A DNA stretch of 64,000 nucleotides from Branchiostoma belcheri (Eukaryota; Chordata; Leptocardii; Amphioxiformes; Branchiostomatidae). The stretch covers positions 112,283-176,282 of the forward strand of contig NW_017803841.1 of assembly GCF_001625305.1 (NCBI RefSeq). Reading direction: 5' to 3'. A program made the position numbers and the translations under genes. Position 1 is the first letter of the stretch. Each line of letters opens with the position of its first letter. The notes beneath the pieces were generated by a model, which did not search any database, was not told where the DNA came from, and saw only the letters and a list, made by a program, of their open reading frames with translations. This document shows positions 54,946 to 64,000 of the stretch, one piece after another.

Positions 54946-55029
54946 CCTCTACGAAGTCTCTCATCCCCACTACGTTGAGCACAGTAATTACGTTGGTTTG
55001 CGTGATGGTCTAAGGAGACTTTGTAGAGG
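54946..55029. repeat. Inverted repeat, 15-bp arms
   Basis: CCTCTACGAAGTCTC at 54946-54960 and its complement (one mismatch) at 55015-55029, separated by 54 bp. Confidence 0.6.
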
Positions 55030-55108
55030 GTATGCAGAGAATACATACCATACTGTAGGTATGGCTCTTACAGTATACTCCTTCGCACATTTGACATGGC
55101 AGTGTCGA

Positions 55109-56340
55109 CGTCATTGTCACATGGCACAGCCGCATGCTTTTGTTCAACATCATTCTTATGACGTCAATCTATCAGATAGTTGCTATGGGGGAAGTTATCG
55201 TTGCTATTAAACTGCCTAAGCTGACTTGTTGGTTAGGCAACAAGTAAGTGTTGTTCGGCTTGTACGTGCTCTTCTTACATCTAGTATTGTATTGTGTACT
55301 AAGTAGCAAGTTGTCATAAAATTGTCACTGTTCCGTAACAGTGCAGCAATTGACCTTTCCTGATCGAACACGTCGACCCCCCCCCCCCCCGTCCTATTTC
55401 GAACACCTTGGTCAAAATTAGCGCGGGGAATCTATGAGTTGATGTCTGCTTGATAAATACTCCATAATGTTTTACCGGTGAAATTGAATTTGTGACTTCG
55501 GTGGCAATTTCAAGTTAACCAAAGACGTTTTGTCATTCTTGTATTTGTTTATGAAGCTCTCATTATTGTTTATTACAAGGCCCTTTAGAAGTTGCGCACT
55601 TCCCCGTGAGCACCCGAGCTGTTTTCTTCCAGTTTGGCTTTTTTTCTGGGCTTGTTTGTAGCCGCGATGCATGCAGCAAATGCCGTGGAAAACCTGTCAC
55701 AGATAAACATACTCTGCGTGACACATGCGTGAGTCAGCAACTGGGCACTCTTGTCTGACCACCATGTGATGTTATGCGGCGCATCCCGCGTCCGCATTGA
55801 GCGAAAACATTTTGCTCTCATTAAACTAACCTTGTCCCCTCCTCAAATAAGTTTTACTCTGTGGATGTGTACTTCAACGAAGATAGCGTGACCCTTTTTT
55901 GGGGCTACTGAGAGAGTTTTTCGCTGCCGAAAACTCGACCCTATAAACGGACATTCTGGTGGCGGTGGCCTGCGCGGTCCTTCCCGCTCTGATTTTGACC
56001 GAGGTGTTCGAAATAGAACAGGGGGCGGGGCTTACGGTGTTCGACCGGAAAGATCCATTACTTTGTCAAAGCAAAGTCATTGTTTGGTCAACTTGGCATC
56101 TACATCTAAGGCTTGAGTATTTTTGTGTTGGTATTCTTTAGTTTAGTAGGATGAATAAAGGAGAAGAAGTCTGGTACCGGTGACCAGACCTAATTAGCTG
56201 CCGTTTCTGGTGACTGCATTATGTGACAAACGTTTACCGATCGCATCGATCCTCACGTGGCGCAGCCGCGTGTGTTTGTCCAACACCATTCTCATGACGC
56301 CAATGTGCCAGATAGTTGCTATGGGGGGAGGTTAGCCTAG
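55109..56340. repeat. Dispersed direct repeats
   Basis: A roughly 80-bp block around 55117-55197 (CACAGCCGCATGCTTTTGTT, CAGATAGTTGCTATGGGG) recurs at 56253-56331. TTACTTTGTC..GCAAAGTC near 54818 recurs near 56056 and TAGTATTGTATTGTGTACT near 54716 recurs near 55281. They suggest one old repeat family inserted or duplicated several times. A 14-nt C run lies at 55377-55390. Confidence 0.6.
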
Positions 56341-56411
56341 CTCAGTGTCTTCAAGAACATCTTCTGAGAGATTTGCTTGCGATGTTAGAGTTTTGAAGTA
56401 CACGGGGTGTT

Positions 56412-56860
56412 AGGGCAATGTTTGCAAACAGGTCTGTCCACCTGGTGGTTTTATCAGCTTTTGCGTGATGGCTTTGCAAACAGCACACTAGCTGCCTTGT
56501 AAATGTGATCCTAATTGGATACTATGCTATTAATTGGACACTGTCCTAGCGGCTGCCTTGACGGTGTGACACTGTCTTGTAGCCACATCTGCTTGGAGGT
56601 TATGTAAACATCAGCTTTACCCACCGTGGCAAGAAAATTGAATGAGAATATGGTTATATATAGTCCTGTTTAATACCCAAGGCATGTTCAATATAACAGT
56701 TACTCAAGGAACTGGATAAATTTTAAAAGGCTAAAAGCTGTATTTCTGAGAGTCATGATGTTTGATGTTTAAAGTCCACAAGTTGTTTGGGCAATGTTTG
56801 CCAACAGGTCAGCTCACCTGGGGGTTTTATGTTTTGAGTGATGGGTCTGCAAACAGCAGT
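56412..56860. repeat. Pair of diverged direct repeats
   Basis: GGGCAATGTTTGCAAACAGG near 56413 recurs as GGGCAATGTTTGCCAACAGG near 56789, and the following CACCTGGTGGTTTTAT / CACCTGGGGGTTTTAT and GCAAACAGCA blocks also match. Spacing is about 375 bp. Confidence 0.65.
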
Positions 56861-57737
56861 CTCCAAGCAGAAGTTTGGTCTTCGGTATATTTTTTGCGGC
56901 TTTTAATATGGTTTTTATTTGGCGTCCTTTATTGCTATTCATTTTCGAGCCACTACTTCGGGTAGTATACTGGATACTGTCTTGCCGATTTGATACTGCC
57001 CTTCTCTTCTATTTGGATACTGTCTTGCTAATTGGGTACTGTGAATTGTGATTTGATCACGTGGTTCAACTTTGAACAGAGCGGGCTTTACAGCCATGAC
57101 CCTTTAATCTGTCTGGACAAAGTGCAGGTCATCGTTCCTGAAGCGCGCGTTTGTTTTTACTCTTTACCGGGAAAAATGCAGTCACATGGAGAGTGACGTT
57201 TACCTGGTGTGTTACCGTTTTTACCGCGTTTGTTTTACCCATACCGTTTATACCCACAGTCACATAGTCTGTCGTTTCGTTGGTATCTTGGGTCTTTTTA
57301 CTAGATTAAGTTCAAGTCAATCATTCAGTTTCGCTGGCCATGTGTTAACGTTTAATTACCGCGTATGTTTTTATCCAATCGGAAACTGTAGCCACATAGA
57401 GACTGGCGGTTGTTACAAATGACTGAAATGAGCCTTTTTACTAGTTCACGTCAACCCCATCTAGTTCATGGGACTTATGCAACAGCTGCTTGTCCATCTG
57501 GAATTCCATTGTTGCCAGTTAAAGCTATTGTCATGGCAGCTAGGTGGTTACGTGTTAAATGGTGTCTAATAAATACAAGACACAACAAAGGACAAGAAAC
57601 AGTGGATTTGACTTCTATATCTATCTGACGGATATGTGCATCAGTCAAATAGAGCTAGAAATGCTCCGTGCCTTCGATATGTGTTTTAGTTGGTAGTAAG
57701 ATTTTAACATTGTCATCAAAAGACACCATGCAACAAT
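56861..57737. other. No recognisable gene
   Basis: Unassigned. The phrase TACCGTTTTTACCGCGTTTG near 57215 and ATTACCGCGTATGTTTTTAT near 57355 are weakly similar. Confidence 0.4.
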
Positions 57738-57905
57738 AAGTGGGTCTGTGTGACGAAACGACAGAGTGCTAAACTCGGAACCAAGAGGTCCGGATTTGAG
57801 TTCCGACATGCTACCTTGTGCCCTTGGGAAAGGCACTTTACACGACTTTCCTTACTTCGCTCTGGTGGAAATGAGTATTGTATTGTCCACTGTGTTGATG
57901 GCGGC
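57738..57905 (+). mobile_element. tRNA-derived SINE
   Basis: CGACAGAGTGCTAAACTCGG followed by GAGGTCCGGATTTGAGTTCC has the layout of a tRNA-derived head: an anticodon-arm-like region and a box-B-like element (GGATTTGAGTTCC against the consensus GGTTCGANTCC, so decayed). It is followed by CTTGTGCCCTTGGGAAAGGC and ACTTTACACGACTTTCCT, a central domain shared with the SINE at 62215-62505. Such conserved central domains are typical of deuterostome SINEs. Confidence 0.65.
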
Positions 57906-58420
57906 ATTAATATAAGTTGAAAAATATTAGTTCCTACCCCACAAAAAATATCGAGGGTGGGCTCCGAAAGACATCAGTGATCCTGTGGCAATTCAGTTCT
58001 ACATTGAATTTGTTAAACTGTACTTGGATCACTTTTAAATATACTAAATCCAAAAAGAAAAGAGAAATCTTACCTACCAACCCTGAAATGGGAAACAGTA
58101 TGTTTCTGAGACCTTATGCAACGGTTGCTTGCCCTTTAGGTCTTTGTTGGTGTCGGTGAAATCTTTTGCTATGGCAAACCAGTGATTGACAGAGGGGAGA
58201 CTGTTAAAATCGTGTCTAATTAATGAAAGTGAAATGTATTAAAACTGTCACGGCCGCCACATAGGTCTTGATTATGCTAATCGTTTAAGTGGGTTGAACC
58301 CTCTAATGAGACGCCAAAACAAGAACTAACATATTAAAAGGGATGTGGTAGATGAAACTATATCAGACATCAGATAGCTATAATTGTATTACAAGTATTT
58401 GTTGTTGTTTTTTTCATTAC
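57906..58420. other. No recognisable gene; upstream part of 5'UTR intron
   Basis: AT-rich. It ends with a long pyrimidine tract leading into the acceptor of the next gene. Confidence 0.4.
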
Positions 58421-58451
58421 AGACCTCCCCCCTTCGACACTTCTAATCACC
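58421..58451 (+). other. 5'UTR splice acceptor and leader of the LRR-Roc-COR-Death gene
   Basis: TTGTTTTTTTCATTACAG ends at 58422 with a good pyrimidine tract. The remaining 29-nt leader ends in ATCACCATGG, a near-ideal initiation context that decides the start at 58452. An upstream non-coding exon is implied. Confidence 0.75.
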
Positions 58452-61400
58452 ATGGCTACGCAATCAAGCCTGCGACAGAAGTTGAAATATGAAGAGTGGG
58501 AGATTAATGGAAAACGAATAACTCTAGTTACATTACACTTGTTTGTATATCCAAGGCAGCTGCCTGACGACCTTTATGGTTTAAGAGAGTTGGAAGCTCT
58601 GAGTCTGAAAACAGTGACAAAAGAGGAAATAAACCTCCCCAATGAGCTGGCAAAACTCACCAACCTGAAAGTCCTGAGCTTATTTAACTGTGGCCTAACC
58701 ACAGTTCCGGCTGCCGTGATGAAACTTCCAATGTTAGAAAAGCTGATCCTCAGTAGAAACATGAACATCACCCTGCGGGGTGAGATTTCCAGACTCATCA
58801 ACCTCACTGTCCTGGACTTAAAATTCTGTAACCTGGACACACTACCGCCTGTAGTGCTGAAACTACCAAACCTACAGGTGCTGGACCTAAGAGATAATGT
58901 GCAGATCTTCCTACCATATGACTTGTATAGGTTGAACAACTTGAAAGTTTTGAGACTAGGGGGTTGTAACCTAGACAGATTTCCACCGGCAGTACTGAAG
59001 CTCCTCCAGTTGGAGGAACTGGACCTCAGTAACAACAGGATCATCACTTTGCCGGATGGGCTGGCAGGACTCATTAACATCCGGGTACTAAAGCTATGGT
59101 TAACAGGCCTAGACACACTCCCACCTCAAGTGGGGAAACTGACACTGTTAGAATGGCTGGACCTGAGCGCTAACCAACTACAGACGTTACCCGAGGAAAT
59201 CGGACAGCTCACTAGCGTTAAACACTTGAATTTGTCCAAGTGCAAGCTGCTCACACTCCCACTTGAAGTGGGTAGACTGACACGGTTAGAACAGCTGTAC
59301 CTGCGCCATAACCAACTACAGACGTTACCCGCAGAGGTTGCGCAGCTCAGTAGCTTACGTGGCCTTCACGTTAAGGGAAATCCACTAATAAAACCACCAG
59401 CTGAAATTTGCAAACAAGGGATCACTGCTATCAGACAGTACTTTGATGAACTTAAACGCTCGAAAGAAAATATAATCTCTCATTTGAAAATTGTCTTCTT
59501 GGGAGAGAAAATGGCGGGAAAAACAAGCCTGGTACGAACGCTAGACATTGGCAAGTCCACCCTAACAGAAGTAGAGGACCGCACACACTGTGTAGAGATA
59601 ACTCAGTGGGCACCTGATGACAACATCACGTTTGAAGTGTACGACTTTGGTGGCCATGACGTGTATTATCTCACTCACCAGTTCTTTCTGACTCCAGATG
59701 CCCTTTATCTGTTATTAGTGAACCTTCAGACATACAGCTGCAGTGAAGAGAGGTACACAGAAGCCGTGGGGTTCTGGTTGGACACACTGAATGCCCGCGT
59801 GCCGGGGGCGGTGGTTTCTATAGTAGGGAGCAAGAAGGACCTTTGTCGACATGATGAAGTAATAAGAAAGACAAACGACATTCAAAGTAGGATCAACATG
59901 CAAAAGAAGATGTGGCTAAAACAACTAAAGCAAGAAATCAAACGACTGGAGACTAAGCTAAAGACCCAAGAGAAAGGTCACTCCTCGTTGATAGCTCAAC
60001 AACTTGCATATACAAATCGCCTGCTGGAGCAAAGGCTGCGTTTCGTTGGCGATGTACTGTGTGTGTCTGTAAAGCCCAAGTCGCCGATTCGCAGCCTTTT
60101 GTCTTCTAAATGTCCATCTTGGGTTAACCTGCAGACTCTTCTGTTGGAAAATGTTAATAACAAGTCATTGTTTCCAACACTACGAAGAGTCTTGCCAGGA
60201 ACATGGGTGTTGTTCGAGCAGCTGTTGAAAAGATGGAGGGAAACGCCAGAACAGGTTAAGGAGAGTGACAGCTCTGACAAAACGGGCTCTTCTAAGCAAA
60301 CGCAATCGTATTCACTGGCAAGATACTGGCTGACATTGGGTGAATGTGAAGGCATTGGACGGGACGCAGAACTCTCACCAGAAAGACTAGACCCAGTCCT
60401 GTCTTACCTGCAGCAGGTGGGAACCATCCTCAGGTACACGGACATACCGGAACTCAAGGACTATGTCTTCCATGATCCTCCCGTCGTCGTAGAACTCTTC
60501 AAAGATCTGTATCATCACGATACCAAAGCCCTTTTCTCAACACCAAGAATACGAAATAAATATACTCGCGAACAACGGCGTAATTTGGAAGAGGATTTGT
60601 GCGACCGTGGACTGATCCAGAAGAAGGTGATGACGTGTATGCTACCACCAAACATCGATCCTGACATTGTTACAGCTCTGATGCAGCATTTTGGCCTATG
60701 CTTTGAGTTAAAAGGCAACGACAAACAAGACCTTTCTAAACAAATATTGCACTACAAAATACCTTGGTACCTACACAAACAAATGCCAGAGAAGTTGAAG
60801 AGTGTCTGGCCGGATGACGTACCAGAAGATCAGGAACAGCTGCAGCTGATGTGCAACATCACAGGATTCTGTCCCCGGGGACTGTTTCAGAGGTTCAGCG
60901 TTGGGATCCATCGATTAGTCAAGGACAGGGTAGACTGGAAAGATGGAGTCATGGCCTACAGGCAGGACTACCCGATACTGATGCGTTCCAAACCTGTAAC
61001 AGACGACACTTACATCGCCATGGCAACCAGAGGCAGGCTTGCCCAGGCAGATGAGATGTGGGGCGTTGTCCACCCACTGCTGGAGGTGCTGGTCCAGCTG
61101 CTGCAGGAGTGGCCAGGTGTGCTGTACTCCCTCCACGTCACCTGTGCGCACTGCATCAAGGCAGGACTGGGCAGGCCGTACCAGCACGAACTGAGGGACC
61201 GGACTGCAGAGGACGGCCGTGACGTCAGGTGTCCCAGGATCAAAAATACAGCATCAACGTCAGCAAACCTTGTGTATAGACCAAGCAGATTATCTGGTAT
61301 GCATCATCTTTGTACCCTGCTTGGTTATTGTCATTTCTGAAACGATGCCAAAATCTAAGCTTTATCATGGTATTTAAGGAGAACCAATATGCTCCTAATA

Positions 61401-62839
61401 CTTTAAGAGCTGTAAGGACGCTTTGCTATTCATTGATCATTACTATTCCGTTTCTCTTTAACAATAGGAAAGCAGTACCCTGCAGAAGCTCAGAGCCAAC
61501 AGGATGTTGCCGGACGCTCTCAAGCTGAGGAAGAAGGTATGTCTCCATAGTTCCGATTTCCTGGTCATCACTATACATTGTGTAGGTTTTATTTACTTTT
61601 ATTACCTCACGTAATCTACAGTATCTAACTGTACTGTACAGTTCAAAATATTAGCCATGATATCTTTCTTTGTTAGTTTTGATGTCTGTGATTTTTGTAA
61701 CTTATTAAAACCTATTACATTTTCTTGATTTATTGCAGATATCAGCAGGTACTTCCATTACATCAAGGAAAACGTGACTGCCGAGTGGAAGGACCTGGCT
61801 TACCAGCTGGGATTCAGTCGGCCAGACATAGACAACATTGACGAGAGAAACACGGACTACAAGCGGCGCTGCCGGGACACGTTGGAGGAATGGAAAGAGC
61901 GGGAAGGGGATGCCGCCACCATAACTGTGCTGATGGACGCTCTGAGGGAACTGGAGCTGATGAGTGTCGTGGATGGGCTGGAGAGCAAGTATCCAGGTAG
62001 GGGAGGCACCGTGTGTTTACCCCCAAAATCATTTTCTTCCAACGAAAGCTCATCTGTGTTGCTAGAATCCATAGCTATAGAGTTTAAGCTTTGTCCCAAC
62101 ACAAGAAGGAGACTTACCACTGTTGATGCATTTCTGACGTCATGACGTTTCCGACTGACGGAGTCAGTGAGTGCATCACACATCTGATGAAAGTTGACGA
62201 AATCGACCAAAATGTTATGGTGAGTCTCCTTCTTGTGATGGACAAAGCTTGAAATGATTATCGTCTTGTTTCAAATCTTGTGGAATCCACCTTGAACATC
62301 TAGCTAGGGTTGAACCGACCAGACATTGTTTTTCCACGATCAAGATAATGATCATTCTGGCATACTCGTGCTCACCTGAACGAAAAGAGGAAAGTCGTGT
62401 ACAGTGCCTTTCCCAATGGCACAAGGCTGGTGACTTGGCAGGATTCGAACCCGAGACCTTTTGATACTGAGGCGAATGCTCTGTATTTACGCCACACAAC
62501 CCCAAACTGGCATTGCCACCATTTACGAGAGAAACAGGGACTACAAGTCTAAGCGCCTGGAAATGTTAGGAGAGTGGCAGAAACGCAAGGAGAACCCACC
62601 ATCCCAGATGGTCTCCCCATCTGCTATCCGTCTCATGGTATATATACTATAGATAAAATACTTCAATTTTCTTACAGAGTCTCAGTTGTCAACACAAAGG
62701 TCTGAGTGATTAGGCAAACATCAAACACAACGAGATTTCACCCTAAAAGTAATGAAAGTGCTACATAGTTCTTACGTGTTTTTTAAATCTTTACACAGAA
62801 CTGGCTGGGGCGACAGCTGGTCCGACTGGTCCACAGTAA
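58452..62839 (+). CDS. LRR-Roc-COR-Death domain protein (ROCO family)
   Basis: Signalling scaffold of the ROCO family, close to MFHAS1 in its first part, cytoplasmic by inference (no signal peptide or membrane segment). Exons: 58452-61296, 61468-61536, 61739-61996 and, in the simplest model, 62799-62839 (stop TAA), all phase 1, about 1070 residues. Residues 42-330 are leucine-rich repeats of the 'LP..+..L..L..L.L..N.L' type, including LEELDLSNNRIITLPDGLAG. Roc: P-loop GEKMAGKTS at 351-359, DFGGHD at 398-403, and SKKD at 460-463 in place of the usual NKxD/TKxD specificity motif. A helical, Lys-rich insert (485-520) interrupts the Roc end. COR covers about 560-800 (YLQQVGTILRYTDIPELKDY). A C-terminal region rich in Trp/Pro (WPGVLYSLHVTC) is followed by a linker exon and a Death domain. 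MFHAS1 lacks a Death domain; DAPK1-type proteins combine Roc, COR and Death. The last exon is uncertain: see the two candidate 3' exons. Confidence 0.85.
61739..61996 (+). CDS. Death-domain exon of the LRR-Roc-COR gene
   Basis: Acceptor TTTATTGCAG before 61739 and donor ATCCAG|GTAGGG at 61997. Encodes DISRYFHYIKENVTAEWKDL, AYQLGFSRPDIDNIDERNTD, YKRRCRDTLEEWKEREGDAA and TITVLMDALRELELMSVVDG. The pattern 'W+.LA..LG....+I..I...........+.LE.W........T+..L..AL+.+......+' is a canonical six-helix Death domain, which would recruit other Death-domain adaptors. The split codon GAT (D) and phase 1 agree with the preceding exon. Its 5' half is duplicated in decayed form at 62508-62640. Confidence 0.9.
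62083..62253. repeat. Inverted repeat with about 34-bp arms
   Basis: AAGCTTTGTCCCAACACAAG at 62086, continuing AAGGAGACTTACC, pairs with GGTGAGTCTCCTTCTTGTGA at 62219 continuing TGGACAAAGCTT, with a few mismatches. The 100-bp loop holds a TGACGTCA site near 62138. The right arm overlaps the end of the SINE. Confidence 0.7.
62215..62505 (-). mobile_element. tRNA-derived SINE, inserted beside the duplicated Death exon
   Basis: On the minus strand: GTTGTGTGGCGTAAATACAG with the A-box region, then AGGTCTCGGGTTCGAATCCT with an exact box B (GGTTCGAATCC), then CTTGTGCCATTGGGAAAGGC and ACTGTACACGACTTTCCT, the central domain shared with 57738-57905, and a tail of about 130 bp ending near 62215. The exact box B suggests a younger copy than the one at 57.7 kb. 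It sits directly 5' of the decayed Death-exon copy. Confidence 0.8.
62508..62640 (+). pseudogene. Partial duplicate of the Death-domain exon
   Basis: TGIATIYERNRDYKSKRLEM then LGEWQKRKENPPSQM corresponds to the middle of the Death domain at 61739-61996 (DNIDERNTDYKRRCRDTLEE, WKEREGDAAT). The first third of the domain is missing, where the SINE abuts, and the end after SQM does not match. A GTATAT follows the ATG at 62638. It is non-functional as a complete domain. Confidence 0.65.
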
Positions 62840-62888
62840 AACTGCTCGTGTGTGCGCCGAGCCACGGCAAGCATACTGCAATTTCTAA
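62799..62888 (+). CDS. Candidate 3' exon A of the LRR-Roc-COR-Death gene
   Basis: Acceptor AATCTTTACACAG at 62797-62798 and a GTGAGT at 62889. In the phase set by the Death exon it gives ELAGATAGPTGPQ and stop (62837-62839). In another phase it reads SWSDWSTVKLLVCAPSHGK, which resembles exon B (DWSTVRLLACTGH). So either this is the terminal exon or its ancestral frame is lost. Confidence 0.5.
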   Translation, partial: NWLGRQLVRLVHSKTARVCAEPRQAYCNF

Positions 62889-63213
62889 GTGAGTATCTAA
62901 TAGTTAATTGAATCTGGTTATGCCTTTAACTACAATTATAAAGCAAAGCATGTTTATTTTGATTGGGCACATTATTGATTGGACATAATAAAAATGAAAA
63001 ATGACATTGGCCACGTTGAGGACAAATTACTGAAATCAGATTATCGGATAAGAACTTCTTTTTTTACTTGTTGTATGTATAGTTTGTGTTTTTGTGTGTG
63101 TTTGTTCAACTGTTTTCAATGGATGACATATCCCAAATGAAGACACTCAAAAAGCCCCACTCTATTGACAAATTACCCAAACTAACTATGCCATTATTCT
63201 ACTCCTTCCCCAG

Positions 63214-63305
63214 GTCAAGTCAATGTTGACTGGTCCACAGTGAGACTGCTCGCCTGTACAGGTCATCTGTATGCCCAGATACGGCAAACACAGTTCAATT
63301 TCCAT
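63214..63305 (+). CDS. Candidate 3' exon B of the LRR-Roc-COR-Death gene
   Basis: Acceptor CTACTCCTTCCCCAG at 63212-63213 and donor CCAT|GTGAGT at 63306. In the phase of the Death exon donor it reads GQVNVDWSTVRLLACTGHLY then AQIRQTQFNFH, fully open. It is a duplicate of exon A (both contain GACTGGTCCACAGT and end CAATTTC..GTGAGTATCT). Use of B instead of A would give a longer C-terminus, possibly continuing past the window. Confidence 0.45.
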
Positions 63306-64000
63306 GTGAGTATCTCATACTTTTGAGAGGCCTGCCTTGAATCTACTTTTATCTGTTCATGGCATTAGCAAGTCTGTATCTGCATCGGTATAGCTTGTAT
63401 AACCGTCCTTCGGCGTAACACACTACCTTCGCAGGCCCGCAGCACGACGGCAGCTGGCTATATCACACCGAACGACCTGTTACACCTAATCTTATGACAT
63501 TTAATTGCAGGAGTTGTATCAATGGTTTATTTCAATAACATTAATGTCACAAAACATTGCAGACAAAACGGCTGAATTGCGTCAGGACAATTGCAATAAT
63601 TCGAATAGACGTGATTAAAACATATTTGCATATAATAAACGGATTTAAAATGTTACGTACAGAATTAAAAACATTGTCTGTTACTGCGACAATTAAAAAT
63701 CATTTATGTAATATAGACACCTTGGTATCATTGGAAAGCTCATCCGGCCAGAAGATCAAAACTGCAAACCAAAAGTATTTTCTCTGTGTTTACAACAGTC
63801 CCGACAACATTGACTACACCGACTACCACTACAAAAGCCCGCTTCACTTTTCTGACTTTCCATTTACCGTTAGCGTTCTTTGCTCAAATGCGCGGGGCAG
63901 GGTGTGCCACGTCCTAGCGCTTTTGTCTCTGTCAGTGTTCTACGCCGGAAGGAAAGAGTTGCAATTGGTAGTCCCAGATGTGAGCAGGCAGCGGCGTATG
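63306..64000. other. No recognisable gene; window edge
   Basis: Non-coding as far as I can tell. The phrase at 63436-63486 recurs at 41034-41086. Any further exons of the plus-strand gene would lie here or beyond the window. Confidence 0.35.

Noticed and set aside
58574-59116. 180-residue minus-strand open frame
   Set aside because: Antisense shadow of the leucine-rich-repeat exon; the repetitive codons keep it open.
59715-60355. Minus-strand open frames inside the Roc/COR region
   Set aside because: Antisense shadows of the coding exon.

Overview
This is animal nuclear DNA: intron-rich, AT-leaning, full of short repeats, and carrying two assembly gaps (194 and 708 N). The best guess for the source is an invertebrate deuterostome, most likely a lancelet (Branchiostoma). 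The reasons are an LRR-Roc-COR-Death signalling gene, tRNA-derived SINEs with a shared central domain, and the mix of degraded transposase families (hAT, EnSpm/CACTA-like, DUF6589-type, DUF7869-type, tyrosine recombinase, several non-LTR lineages). The assignment is an inference; no database was searched.

Only one convincing host gene is visible: a plus-strand gene at about 58.4-62.8 kb or beyond. It has a 5'UTR intron, one 2.85 kb coding exon (leucine-rich repeats, a Roc GTPase-like domain, COR), a small linker exon and a Death-domain exon, all joined by phase-1 introns. Its 3' end is disturbed by a partial second copy of the Death exon, a SINE inserted beside that copy, and two related candidate 3' exons. 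A CpG-rich, TATA-containing segment near 54.16-54.47 kb is a candidate promoter and first exon.

Most of the rest (1-53 kb) is a mobile-element graveyard, with coding relics almost all on the minus strand. 1-7 kb: DUF6589-type N-terminal relic, a chromodomain fragment and a spliced hAT transposase relic interrupted by a non-LTR 3' end. 7-12 kb: a solo LTR, a 1.4 kb pair of inverted near-palindromes and a 1 kb TIR element with GC-rich internal repeats. 12-23 kb: a non-LTR endonuclease/RT piece, DUF6589-type exons, a Myb/SANT-like domain and a 12-bp minisatellite. 25-29 kb: EnSpm-like transposase pieces. 31-34 kb: an intact helix-turn-helix exon of an integrase-type element, a perfect-TIR MITE, a hAT C-terminus and a run of palindromes. 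38-41 kb: a CHHC zinc finger, an RT fragment and a second chromodomain. 41-53 kb: non-LTR ORF1, endonuclease and 3' pieces, EnSpm and DUF7869-type exons, a RecQ-like exon, a Cys-rich module, a DM (doublesex-type) domain, another hAT piece, a tyrosine recombinase end and a 24-bp minisatellite. 53-58 kb is mostly unassigned intergenic or intronic DNA with repeats and one SINE.

The mobile relics do not form one working system. Several (DUF6589-type exons, the helix-turn-helix exon, hAT exons, the RecQ exon) keep good splice sites, so they look like spliced transposase genes in different stages of decay. The least expected items are the CHHC finger and the DM domain in this setting, two chromodomains each lying upstream of hAT exons, and the remodelled 3' end of the LRR-Roc-COR-Death gene.
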